A stretch of 64,000 nt of DNA, taken from contig NW_006281107.1 in NCBI RefSeq assembly GCF_000203795.2, positions 816,965 to 880,964 of the forward strand. Reading direction: 5' to 3'. Each line of letters opens with the position of its first letter. The first letter of the stretch is position 1. The notes beneath the pieces were generated by a model. The model ran no database searches and was not told the origin of the DNA. It saw nothing but the letters and a program-made list of their open reading frames with translations. This document shows positions 11,799 through 22,444 of this stretch, piece after piece. The position numbers were made by a program, and so were the translations under genes. The DNA comes from Batrachochytrium dendrobatidis JAM81. Taxonomy: Eukaryota > Chytridiomycota > Chytridiomycetes > Rhizophydiales.

Positions 11799-12835
11799 AT
11801 GTCAGACACTTCCAACTTTGACTGGTACATCAGTCCTGCAGACCGCTTTTCTTATGAAACTCAGTTTTCCAAGTGCTCTAATGGAGACGATGACTGCGAG
11901 ATTACATGTATGCTCAGCTATACCTTTACCTTGTCTAATGTAAACCTTTCAACTCTTATTAACTGCCAATCATGAACATGCATATGAATGGCTTATTAAT
12001 AATCATCCAGTACCTCAGCTTGACCCCATATTTCATCAATCTCGGTTACAGACTGAGGATTTTTTGCAGATATGGCAACTGGTGGATATCAAATACCAGC
12101 AGAGCATCAACAAGAGCCAGTTTATTTATTTTATGCATATATTGACATCCAGAAGACGGGGTCGTCCCTTACCTGTTGGACTGCCACTCAATATCAAGGA
12201 AGAGTTTTTAAAAGAGGTATGTGCATTTCATCTACAAGACCAGCTTAAAAGGAACTTGCACATTAATCTCGACTATCCATCCGTGTAATATAACTGCAGA
12301 ACCAAATTGCTTCATCGCTGTATATCCGTCCATCAGGTAGTTTTGTTTTTATTCATTCCATCCACACTGGTTTGCAAAGGGTTGACTTGCTTGAATCAAC
12401 TTGGATCTAACATGGATTGCAACACACGTATTGTATCGACTGTACTTTATCGCAGTTAATGTAAGAGATGTAGGTGCGAGTGCAAATAAAGATATCAACG
12501 AACTTCAGATGGAGTTGGTACAGCTTGAACTTGACGCTTCTGCGGCCCACAAAGAAAGTCAGATGGCATCTCAACGCCTTAAAGAGCTCTGCGTTGCAAA
12601 GGAAGAGATTGAAGGCATGGCCGCGTACGTTAAAAGTCACGAGCAAGCATTGGAGGTTGAAGTGGACGCTCTGCGTAAAAGTGTAGACAGCCAAAGCGGA
12701 GTGGCAAGTGCAATGGACTCGACTCGGGTCCGAGATTTAATCTCAAAGATTGCAATGGACAAGCAAGTTTTGGAATTACTACTTGCCCAACTCAAAGATG
12801 ATCAGGATGCAGCCAATCTCTCACTAGCAATCTGA
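11799..12835 (+). CDS. END3: END3-like actin/endocytosis regulator, short form lacking the first EH domain
   Basis: END3 works with PAN1 and SLA1 in actin-patch endocytosis. Exons 11799-11907, 12011-12216, 12300-12336 and 12468-12835 give 239 residues; yeast END3 is about 350. The start (FDWYISPADRFSYETQF) matches the second EH domain of END3. It continues through LQTEDFLQIWQLVDI and the END3-specific RRRGRPLPVGLPLNIKEEF. The rest is an acidic coiled coil (residues about 120-239), rich in Glu/Leu/Lys. The first, calcium-binding EH domain is not found upstream. A MITE ends just before the start codon, so either the 5' end was lost or a distant 5' exon was missed. Confidence 0.8.
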
Positions 12836-12947
12836 TGCTCTGCATTCAACTCACAAGTTTTAATAAGAAAATTCATGTCTAAAATTAAAAATAGTCTAAT
12901 CTGTCCTTCACAACAGCGACACGGGATTATGCCAGATTCAATACTGA

Positions 12948-14110
12948 TCAATTCTGTTTAGACTTGAGTTTGCTATTCACAATCCATACTATACACGCTG
13001 CATTAATAGCTAAAATTCCCAGCTGAACCGCTATCGAGTAAATGCATCCACCAGATACATTGGATGGAATCCAAAGTGTCTGCCATACAAATAATATCGG
13101 GTTAGAGATCTGACTTGGAAACATCATATAAAACAGGTGTATACGTACTGCAAGGGATGCACCCAAATGAGACAGCATCACCCATATAAACTGATACCAT
13201 TGGCCCTTGTACCATCCATCAAATACAACAACATTCCACATGATGTGTAGAAATATAAACAGCGAAGTAGTGATTGCTGTAAAATTAAACTGTTAATTTC
13301 TGAAACAAAATAAACTAATGTTACCAACAGGAATACATTACCTCCAATAAAAAAAATATCTGTTCCAGGACATGAGCTGCAGACCATGATGCCAGGAGAT
13401 ATTGATTCAAAGAGCGGAGTAATAAAGCTCACCATTCCACTCATCATCCCAATTCCAAATCCAGCAGCTACTGAATGATGCACCCGATTAAACGGCGTAG
13501 TTGGATCAGATGAAATCAGAATAAGCACCGAGTCTGCATATCTATATCATATCCCAATATATAGTGCAATAGTTGCAGAAAAGTTTAATCCACAAGAGGA
13601 CATTCACAAATCATACGATTATGCAAGTTGATTAGAATCATTTGTGCACACGATGGCATTTCTTTGAATAGTAGGTATTCATACCCACAGCAATGTATAA
13701 TCAAAAGTGGAGCAGCTCGGCTTACTTGAACAAATAAAATGTAGCAACTCTGCTGACTTCCTGTATGCATGAGCTCATGACAACCATCTGCCAGCTATTG
13801 CTGCTTAAATTGGGTAAAAAGTGTGCTATGATTGCTGCAACTAGAATCGACAGCAGCCAAACAAACCCGCTAAATGTAGATATCAAATTCAATAAGGATT
13901 AGAGTTCACAGGCAAGTGGACAAACTTGGTACCATTCAGTAGTGACAAGATTCAATTAGTATTGGTTTGGGCCATGACTTTTAAACGAGATTTGTACCTG
14001 GAGAGAGACATCATCATTAGACGGGCACTAGGTCCTATGTACATGAGCATCAGCATAACTGCCGGCCCATATGCAGTAAACAGGTTGCCAAAGAAACTCA
14101 ACAGCGTCAT
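12948..14110 (-). CDS. APH1: Gamma-secretase subunit APH-1
   Basis: APH-1 is the seven-TM scaffold of gamma-secretase, the presenilin intramembrane protease. Exons on the minus strand: 14110-13998, 13869-13726, 13541-13342, 13276-12948. Total 261 residues with matching phases. The N-terminus MTLLSFFGNLFTAYGPA is the family start. TM4 keeps the GxxxGxxxG helix-packing motif (GFGIGMMSG in the VHHSVAAG block). TM5 holds LSHLGAS with the conserved histidine. The last exon ends in the final TM and a short Lys-rich tail. Convergent with END3. APH1 is absent from yeasts and most Dikarya, consistent with an early-diverging fungus. Confidence 0.88.
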
Positions 14111-14625
14111 GTTGATTATAAAATTGTCGGAAATATTTGGCAACACAAAAGTCTACGATTGTCACCCTCAGGCCAGATTTAGCTTTTTGGATGTCAATAC
14201 AGTCAAGCATGGATTCCAAAGCAGGAAATATATGAACAGAGCTGACACTGGTTGAATTCAAGACTGCTATTTCATTTTGCTGTAATATTGCTTATTACAA
14301 GCCATCTCTTATTTAGAAAAACTATAATCTTAGCTTGCACGAGTTATGTTTAATTGTAGTTGAATACTAAAGTGGGTGCGTAAAATGCAGGGTTAGTATT
14401 GGCGAGATGTGGGTGACAAGCGTCAAGTATACGATTATATCAATCTAACAATTGCATCATGTTTACCAGTGTGGTATTATTCAAGTTTAAATTTCATTTT
14501 TCTTGAAACAGTCTTCTACAACACGAAATCTCACCATTATGTTTCTTGACCAAACAAAATACATCCACCCACATTGGTCCTTCATCAACATCTTGACGAT
14601 TGACAACTGAAAATATCAACTAAAA
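14111..14625. other. Shared promoter region of divergent APH1 and CFAP96
   Basis: About 515 bp between two start codons pointing away from each other. No MITE terminus or RNA gene seen. Both promoters must lie here. Confidence 0.6.
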
Positions 14626-16332
14626 ATGTCAAAGGGAAAGAAGAGTACATCGGGTGATATTGGAGTGAAATATGGGCGATCGGATCTCACTCGTATGGGT
14701 CTGTTCAGTGAACCTCAATATGTATCTAGCGGAGAGTCATACAACAGTAAAAAGCAAGGTAAAGTCTATCCTGCTCTGTATTCTAAAAATACAAATATCA
14801 GCAACTTTAAAATACGCCGTTGTAAGAGTCATGGCATTTTCAATACCAACTGTTTGAGAATCTACAATGTGTAATGGAATCTGCTTAATCTGGAAATGCA
14901 ATCAACACAGCATGTGCCGTTTTAATAATATGCGGTTTTTTATGCCTGCTACTTATTTTTCAATTTACTAGCATCGGCACTCGACTACCGTACAAAGGGA
15001 AAACAATTCTTGACTGCTCCAGCAAAACGTGGTCAAGATACAAAGGATGCATATTTTGACAAGGAGTACATTCGATTGTTTGAAGTAGGTCATAAAATAT
15101 CATACAAGAATGGTCATGTTTGCCGAATAGATGACCACGTTTTCAATATTGATATCTTACTCGATCTTGTTAGAATGAGCCATATACAGATCTGGTAGTA
15201 TTGCGTCGCAGATGGCGAATTCAGGCAAAAGAGAGAAATATTACAAATGTGCCTTTTAAGCCGTCTAGTGTACCGCCTAAACCGTATGTATTCTCTTTAT
15301 GGCATTCCAATGGTTTGAAATTGCTAAATGATTTACCAAATCTCTGTTTCTATTCATCACCCATAGATCTGGAAAAGGATGCCACTGGGGTACAATTGAG
15401 CAGCAATGGCCATTGGATACCAAAGGATTTGATCTACCACTCAGTCATCGAGAAACGGATGTTGAAAAGCCTGTTCATGAACCTAAAAACTTTCTTACTG
15501 CTCCTCCCAAACAAGGCAGTGGATATGGTACACACTATGCTTGAAACATTTGCAATACTTTTTATTGATCTGGAGCATATCTAAACTACTTGTCGAGCAA
15601 TGGTAAAAGTGATTTGTGATTTAATCTGCTATTAATGGTTTTATGTAGGATATGCAAATATTACTATTGGAAAGTCATATCAATATGAGAGTGATCCGTT
15701 TGACCGCAGTGAAAAACTTGACAAGGTGCCTGTATTTTATTTTCCTTCAAGATACTCTTGCTTTACTTTTCTTCAGCGACGATTGAGAGATTAAACTTTT
15801 TGATAATTCCTTAAATTAGCAAGAACGAAGCGAAAACAAAAAAAAGATGATTGGTGAACGTCCATTTGTTTCTTCGAGTATCAACCATGAGTTTTTTAAT
15901 GCGTTTGCGGGTCTTTCTGGATCCAGTGATGAAAGTAGGTCAATGTTCACAAATAGCATGGGCCACAATTGAATATTCTAGAATGCAATGTCTCAATCAG
16001 TATGATTATGATTTTTAGAATACTCGGAAGCTGGCCACGGAGCAATGTCTCGGCCAATCAAAAAGGCATTCCTTCCCACAATTCCATTCAAGCCCACATC
16101 CTGCTGCAATAACACCATTAACCCATATCCCAGCTACGAACCGCCAAAAGGGGGCGAACTCAAAGCAGAGGCAAAGCCAGTAGTATCTGGATCACGACAT
16201 AATACAGTCTTTAAACCAAGCGGAATCACTGGATCGTATCCAATCAGAAGCATTATCGAAGTGTCGTGCCCTTTGGCACCGCCTACGTGGATCCAAGACT
16301 CTCTTTCTGCAGCGGTTTTGGCAGCCGATTAA
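14626..16332 (+). CDS. CFAP96: Cilia- and flagella-associated protein 96 (C4orf47 family)
   Basis: Homolog of human C4orf47/CFAP96, a ciliary and centrosomal microtubule-associated protein. Seven exons: 14626-14758, 14972-15088, 15190-15283, 15367-15527, 15649-15725, 15820-15934, 16019-16332. Total 336 residues. Family blocks in order: RMGLFSEPQYVSSGESY (exon 1), TKGKQFLTAPAKRGQDTKD then YFDKEYIRLFE (exon 2), PKNFLTAPPKQGSGYGYANI (exons 4-5), SDPFDRSE. Basic Pro-rich repeats with FNAF, PFKPTS and NPYPSYEPP follow. The exon 2 donor is uncertain: GT at 15085 gives an immediate stop, GT at 15089 stays open. A further marker of a flagellated cell. Confidence 0.87.
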
Positions 16333-16509
16333 CGAATTGGTGTGATTCACATGACAAGGTCAATATGCAGCACTTTGGGCTAGTTTTGGAACTTTAATAA
16401 ACAGCCACGAAATGATAGTTTTCATCAAATTTACTGATTCGACATGATCTGCCAACCATTCAAAAAGACAGTGTTGTGAGGTAGAGGTTCATATCATTTT
16501 TCAAACTCT

Positions 16510-16704
16510 GCTGGCAATTGAATAAAAATGGTTTTGTACGGCATGTGATTCCGCACACTGGGCAAAAGTCGAATGTCAATTGAAGAGGCAATGCAGCCAA
16601 TTTTACTAGGAAAGCATAATGAATATTTAATCATTTTTATTCAAAAGCAAAATAGTCATTGCAAGAGAAATACAAGTGTTACATTCTACGTGAATACGAC
16701 TGTA
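16510..16704. mobile_element. MITE copy C, right half only
   Basis: Right terminus ACATTCTACGTGAATACGACTGTA at about 16681-16704. Inner sequence TAGGAAAGCATAATGAATAT is shared with copy K (TAGGAAAGCACAACGAGTAT near 57.48 kb). No left terminus seen, so the copy looks truncated. It lies about 65 bp upstream of the next gene's start codon. Confidence 0.6.
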
Positions 16705-16768
16705 AATCTAGTCCACTGCTACAGTACACCAACGGATATATTTATATCATATATATACTAGCCAGCAT

Positions 16769-19073
16769 ATGGGTTGCCATTCATCTCACCTTCGTAACGT
16801 ATCTGTATACCCAGATAAGTATACTTATAAACACAATAAATACGCCAGCATCCTTCCTACAAGCAGGTTATTAGATCAAAATACAATACAATTTAAAGAC
16901 CCTTTGAAGACCCTTTTGTCAACTACTCAATTGCCCAGCAAGGATAAAGCACTGGACGTAAATCGAGAAATGCTCTTTGTCAGTCATCCAGCAAAAAACA
17001 AGCATGAGAGTGCTGAAAGAATAGTAAGTACAGTAGTACGAATTGAAACAAATTATTGGTGTATTTGAGCAAATATCTGTCGCTGGCATTGTCCTGTTTA
17101 GTCTTGCGAATGTCTTTCGCGATCTTGGATACTAACTATCGTCTTGTTGATACAATTGAATTTCATAATTGTAATCAAACAGTTTGTGGACCTGTCCGAA
17201 GCATACCATTTCAATCAGGCCACTGGAAGCATCAGTGAAATATCACCCCGACTCTCAAGAAGTCAGCGATTATGTGTCATTGGTGGATTGCCCCGATCCG
17301 AATCTAACCATTCAATACTAAGCATAAAATGTAAACCAGCTACACAATCAGAAAATCAATCAAGTCAACCCACAAATGCTCCATCTACCACACATGACCC
17401 AACACCCACACATCAGGTGGTGATTACCACCAGCAAGACTAGTGATGAATCGGTTCATATGGCGTCAGTCGCACAAACCCAATCATTGCATGACCAAAAA
17501 AAATCAGATTCTTTGACTATGCTAAACCCATTTATACTCTCAGATTCATTTCTGAACACTTCAGTGGCTTCAAAGGATACGTGGAGCATGTCCATGGCGA
17601 TACCCGACCAGGTTGTTGACATGCATCATTTAAATCCGAGTGAACCAGAGTCAAAACTTAATCTATTGACGGCATCTGAAAAAACAGACGATGCACAGAA
17701 TAGAAATATGCAATATCCTGCAAATAAATCCAATCGAGTGAACTCCCTGCTTCAAGAAAAAGGATTGACATGGGCATTATCGAGCGGGATTTGCATGCTT
17801 CCATTAGAATTCAAAGATAAATATCAATTGACTGCTCTAGATTCGTTCGATTCTCATCAAATTGTAGGTGTCATCAATTTGACAGAGATCTGAATGCATT
17901 GTTACCAAATATACAATCAATGGCTAATTAAACGTATAGGTATCACTTTCACATAGCAGTAGATTGGTTGACATGAGCACACTGATATCTGAAAAAGGTG
18001 GCCAAATACAGCGAGAAGTCACTGTCGCCAGCAACCATTCTGGATCCAAAATCAAATCAGCGCACACTTCAGTGCGGACATTCCAGGTAAACAGTGCCGA
18101 TTCAGGATCTGCCGACTCTAGCCAATACCAAAACAGTCAACCGCATAATTCAAATATGGCCAATATCACCAAAACGGCAAAATATGGAAGTTTATTTGGT
18201 TCACGATTGGCGAGATCATCGTCAGAATTGGAATCGGAATCCATTCCTGTCGGACCAGTACAGTTGCAGCCTGTGATTCACCCTGCAATAAAATCCACAT
18301 CAGCTAGCAATTCACCTGTGGTCTCTTTTGAGACAAAGCTGGCTATAATCCACGGAGCCAAATCTTGTCCGAAACGGTTTGGCGTGGTAGTTCCAATGAC
18401 AGCAAATCAAGGTTTTGCAAATGGAACCACATCACAAGACCCATTACAATCCTTGGAACATCAACTTCGATCAACAGCACCTTCAACTGAAAAGACCTCC
18501 AATACCACTCACACTTTGTTTCAACCTGTCGAATCTGTGCCTCCAACCCTGTCACTCAACACTGCTCACTCTCATCCGACATTGAATACGCTTCTTGTTA
18601 AACGGATAGTATCATCACGCGAGCTTGTGGTTGTGAATGGCAACGAATCAACATCCCCTCAAAAACATACTTTGACTAGTTCAGTGTCTCAATCCAAGCC
18701 CTACTCTACGTATACAAAAGCACATGCAGATGCAGATGATGGCGTTCAATGTATGGATGAGTTTGCTGGGGTAAAGTCCTATCAGGCCATTTCAGATGCA
18801 TTATCCCTTCTACCAGTCAACCCACCCCAAGATGAGGAGGATGAAGAAACACCTATTCAATATACGATGAAGCGGTTGGCATCCCGTCCCCGTGCAGATG
18901 TATTGGTTGATTTTGAGCAAACTTCTAGATCCATAGACAGTTCAAATCATATAGATTTGCCCCATCATGACAGTATTTTACATTCTAATCGAAAGTCTGA
19001 TGGCAGTAAGCATGTAATGCATGATAACAGCATTGAACAGATTGAGATTGTAGACTATCTAAAATGTAGCTAG
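16769..19073 (+). CDS. Ser/Thr-rich protein of unknown function with N-terminal MGC lipidation-type motif
   Basis: I do not recognise this gene. Model: exons 16769-17023, 17183-17863 and 17940-19073, joining in phase 0 to 689 residues. The N-terminus is MGCHSSHLRN: Gly2 followed by Cys3 is the pattern of dually N-myristoylated and palmitoylated membrane proteins. The rest is low-complexity, rich in Ser, Thr, Asn, Gln and His, with no catalytic domain seen. An acidic patch (DEEDEE) lies near residue 600. The first intron contains a perfect TACTAAC branch site at about 17131. If retained, the intron would encode a hydrophobic stretch, so intron retention could change topology. It ends about 530 bp before the MAPKK start; a role in that pathway is only a guess. 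Confidence 0.55.
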
Positions 19074-19606
19074 ACTTGAAGCTTTGAGCATGTCAATAAA
19101 TTGCATCGACTCTAGTGATTTAGCCAATTGTCTGTCCATTTTAAAACCGGTGCAATCGTCTACTAACCAAGATGGTAAGGAATGAGTTAATAAAGCAGCT
19201 GGCCAGGTATATATGTAGATTGTGTGGATATCCATCCCATCTGCTTCATCATTGAAGGGGTGTCACGCAAACAATACTTTATGTGGATCTAGCCACAATC
19301 AAATATAGAAATATGCTATCCATTCGCGTCACGAGTTGCTGTCATGTGTGGAGTCTTGATTTAAGCATGGGAGAAGCTTGTATCATGGAGCGATCAAGAG
19401 TCAATGACATAGCATGTCATATATATATCTTGCAGAGCCGCCACTCTTGGGTTTCAACACCTCGCACCAACTCTAGGCAAGTCAACAATACATTCTAGTA
19501 TTTATATAGTCGATATCGCTCACTCTAAATTCTTAGCTCAATACACTAGGTATTTCCTAAAACAGTCAGATATTCAAATCACCAATCAAAACAGTCATAA
19601 TCAGCG
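19074..19606. other. Intergenic region upstream of MAPKK
   Basis: About 530 bp with no MITE terminus or supported gene. A 71-codon frame at 19283-19498 has no protein-like features. Confidence 0.5.
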
Positions 19607-21712
19607 ATGCAGCAACTGCAGCAACCGGCATTTACGGCTTCACCGCTTACTGGCAGAAAGCGACTCGGTCCAGCACCTCCTATCGACTTATTTAAAAAAA
19701 CCAACTCTATCGGGTCATTGATTGATGTAAGCCTACAAACACCCGAAGTTCCTCGCAGAATCAATGTAGATAGCATTTCAAAGGACTCCAAGATTAAATT
19801 CTGTGCAGAAGATCTGGTTACAGATATTGTGCTTGGTTCAGGCAGTGGAGGTGTAGTAAGCAAAGTCAAGCATATTCCAACAGGAATGTTGATGGCTCGC
19901 AAAGTAAGTACCATGCTAAATCCATTCAGACGTCCAAGTTTGACAAGACCAATATATACTTATTTGCTTGACTAATGACTAGGTGATCAAAATGAGTGTG
20001 TTTGAGCAATGCGGACAAGATAAACTTGAAAAACAAATTCTTCGTGAGCTCCGTATTCTTCGTCTATGTAGATCACCACGGGTTGTAACCTTTTATGGAG
20101 CATTTTTGGACCAAGGTGATATCAATATCATGATGGAATACATGGACATGGGCACACTCGAAAGAGTGTATCGAAAAACAGGAGTGCTTTCCGAACCTAT
20201 AATTGCACAAGTCACACTGCGTATTCTTGAAGGTTTAATCTATTTATACGAAAACCACAAGATTGTGCATCGGGATATTAAACCAAGCAATATACTGGTC
20301 AACTCAAATGGGGATATCAAGATTGCTGATTTTGGTGTAAGCAAAGAGTTGTCGAATGGGACTCAAGCGGCTACGTTTACCGGAACTCAGGGATACCTCG
20401 CAGTAAGTTTCCAGCTGCAATGCTTGTGACAACGTTCTACAACTGTATTCATGTAAAATGGAACCCTTTTGTATCCTGTATCGACTAGTCTGCTTTGGAA
20501 TAGACAATGCCTAAGCATTTGTTATAATCCCCACTGAAGATTGACTTGACCTTTTCAATTCTTTAAAGCAACGTCCATCATATGACAAACTATAGTTTTG
20601 AGTTGTCTTTTCATTTGGTATAACCGTACATTGTACGATCAATCAGATTGATTCACCCAACTCTACAACCCCATTTTGTTATCCTAATCTCGGATATGTT
20701 CACGCTCTAATCTAAGAAAGCAGAGATTGCATATTTGAAAAATGCAGCTGTTGTTTCCAATCAATCACCCAATGTCCGTTTTGTAGAAAGCAATTGGAGA
20801 TTGAACAAGTGTGGGATTGATTGATGCAAACAACCTTGTATGGCCAATCTGATATGAGCTGGAACCAATCAAGCATGAGACGGCTGTTTATCATGCACTT
20901 TGATACCCTTACTCGGTGTTACATTTCACGTAATATAGCCGTAATTGTTGACTGATTTAATTCAATCTGTATTGGCATCGTTGTTTTTATCCCACCGTTT
21001 GAGCGTATTTGAATTAACCGGAGTATATTGTTGATAAATGAATCAATACAACAGCCGGAACGGGTACGCGAAGGGACATCATGCACACCATCTTCAGACG
21101 TATGGTCACTTGGATTGACCGTAATGGAGCTTGCTTTGGGCAGATTTCCCATTCCAGCAGAAGCATTGCCATCTATCTTTGATTTGCTCCAGTATATCGA
21201 ACAGGAGCCTTCGCCCACCTTGCCAGTCGGAGGGTTTTCGCCCGAGCTTTGTGAATTTACTTCGTTGTGGTAGGTTTAGATATGAATTTTGCCACTGTTA
21301 TGCATGCTGCAGATGGATCGCCTGCGCAGCTAGTAGTGATGGCACTGGACTGGATATTTGAATTTGACCTTTCAAGAGTGTATTCGAGTTGATGATTAAA
21401 GGGTCCTGCTTTATGCTTTTGTGAGACTTTAATGACTTACCGCTCGACTTTGTTTGTATATTGTTTTTAGCCTAATCAAGGATCCAAGACAGCGACCACA
21501 TCCAAAACAGCTATTGGTAAGCATATGTGCTTTAAATTTTAATATGTACTGATACGATGCACTCTGGTAAGAAGGGCTACCCTAACGACCACTGAATCTC
21601 TGCTATCTCGTGATTGCTTTAGGAAACGGCTTTTTTAAAGCAGGCCGCTATGGCCGATCCCAACACTCTTTCGTGTTGGACACAATCACTGGCTGATTTG
21701 CTAAAGCAATAA
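19607..21712 (+). CDS. MAP kinase kinase (STE7/PBS2/MKK family)
   Basis: Dual-specificity kinase that activates a MAPK. Exons 19607-19903, 19983-20402, 21055-21269, 21471-21516 and 21623-21712; 355 residues, a compact MAPKK. The Gly-rich loop is LGSGSGGVV and the ATP lysine K99 (MARK) is the last codon of exon 1. The catalytic loop is HRDIKPSNIL (D197), Mg-binding DFG is at 215-217, and the subdomain XI region CLIKDPRQRPHPKQLL is in exons 3-4. The activation loop reads SNGTQAATFTGTQGYLA-PE, giving a T226-x3-T230 pair where many MAPKKs have Ser-x3-Ser/Thr. Intron 2 (652 nt) splits the loop directly before PE and contains a full MITE. Which of the STE7, PBS2 or MKK1 branches it belongs to needs a phylogeny. 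Confidence 0.9.
20438..20943. mobile_element. MITE copy D inside MAPKK intron 2
   Basis: Left terminus TACAACTGTATTCATGTAAA at 20438, right terminus ending ATATAGCCGTA at 20943. About 506 bp with internal similarity to copies H and I (GTATAACCGTACATTGTACGATC; TCGGATATGTTCACG; ATTGAACAAGTGTGGGAT). It explains almost all the excess length of this intron over the 60-150 nt typical here. Confidence 0.85.
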
Positions 21713-22444
21713 TATTTGGAAACAAGCTTGAATAAGAAATTGATATAAACCATACAAGTCTTTCAAACAAGCCAAGATATGCTTATGTAATAGAGTGCTA
21801 AGTGAAAGTGGCCGGTGATGCTTAGTTGCCGGTTTAGCTGGCTGTTGCAAATTCCTTTAATTTGGTATACTCTCCCTACACTGTCTTACACTGCCTCTAT
21901 TGTCAATATGACGATTGGTCGTGCTGACACTTGCTCGAATGGAGTAGGGCCATGGAAATGTAAGCAAAGTAAAAGAACATTGCCTCGTAATCCCCTTGGC
22001 TGTAGTGCTGCATATTGAGACTGTCGAGACCAAGGGATTGTTAAATCAAGGAGTTTATATTCAATTAAATACAAGATTGTTCGATGGCCAGATTATGCAG
22101 TGACGCCCAGATGAACATGCTATTCTAAACCCGAGGTTGATATGGCCAGTGTTGCCATTAAAATTTGAAATTGGATGTATACATCCAATGTATACATTCA
22201 ATCCAGCCATACTTTGAGTTGTATATTGGCCATTGTATATCAAATAGCCAAAACACTAGCTGACAATCCGTCGTTACCATCAAGCAGAACCTTTGCTTAC
22301 TTGGCATTGTTTTGCTAATTGTATTGCGCAGTGTCAGCTGATCACTATTACAAAAATAGCGATATCGGTATTAATAATATTTCCCTCGCTTTTTCTATAT
22401 CAGTTGATATCGAAGTATCCAAAGTTGTCAGGGTTAGGCCAACC
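21713..22444. promoter_or_regulatory. Upstream region of the GATA factor with two adjacent palindromes
   Basis: About 730 bp of non-coding sequence. At 22173-22186 is the perfect 14-bp palindrome GGATGTATACATCC, followed directly at 22187-22198 by the perfect 12-bp palindrome AATGTATACATT. Both share the core TGTATACA. They sit about 250 bp before the GATA factor start codon, where operator-like sites would be expected. Function is inferred from position only. Confidence 0.4.
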
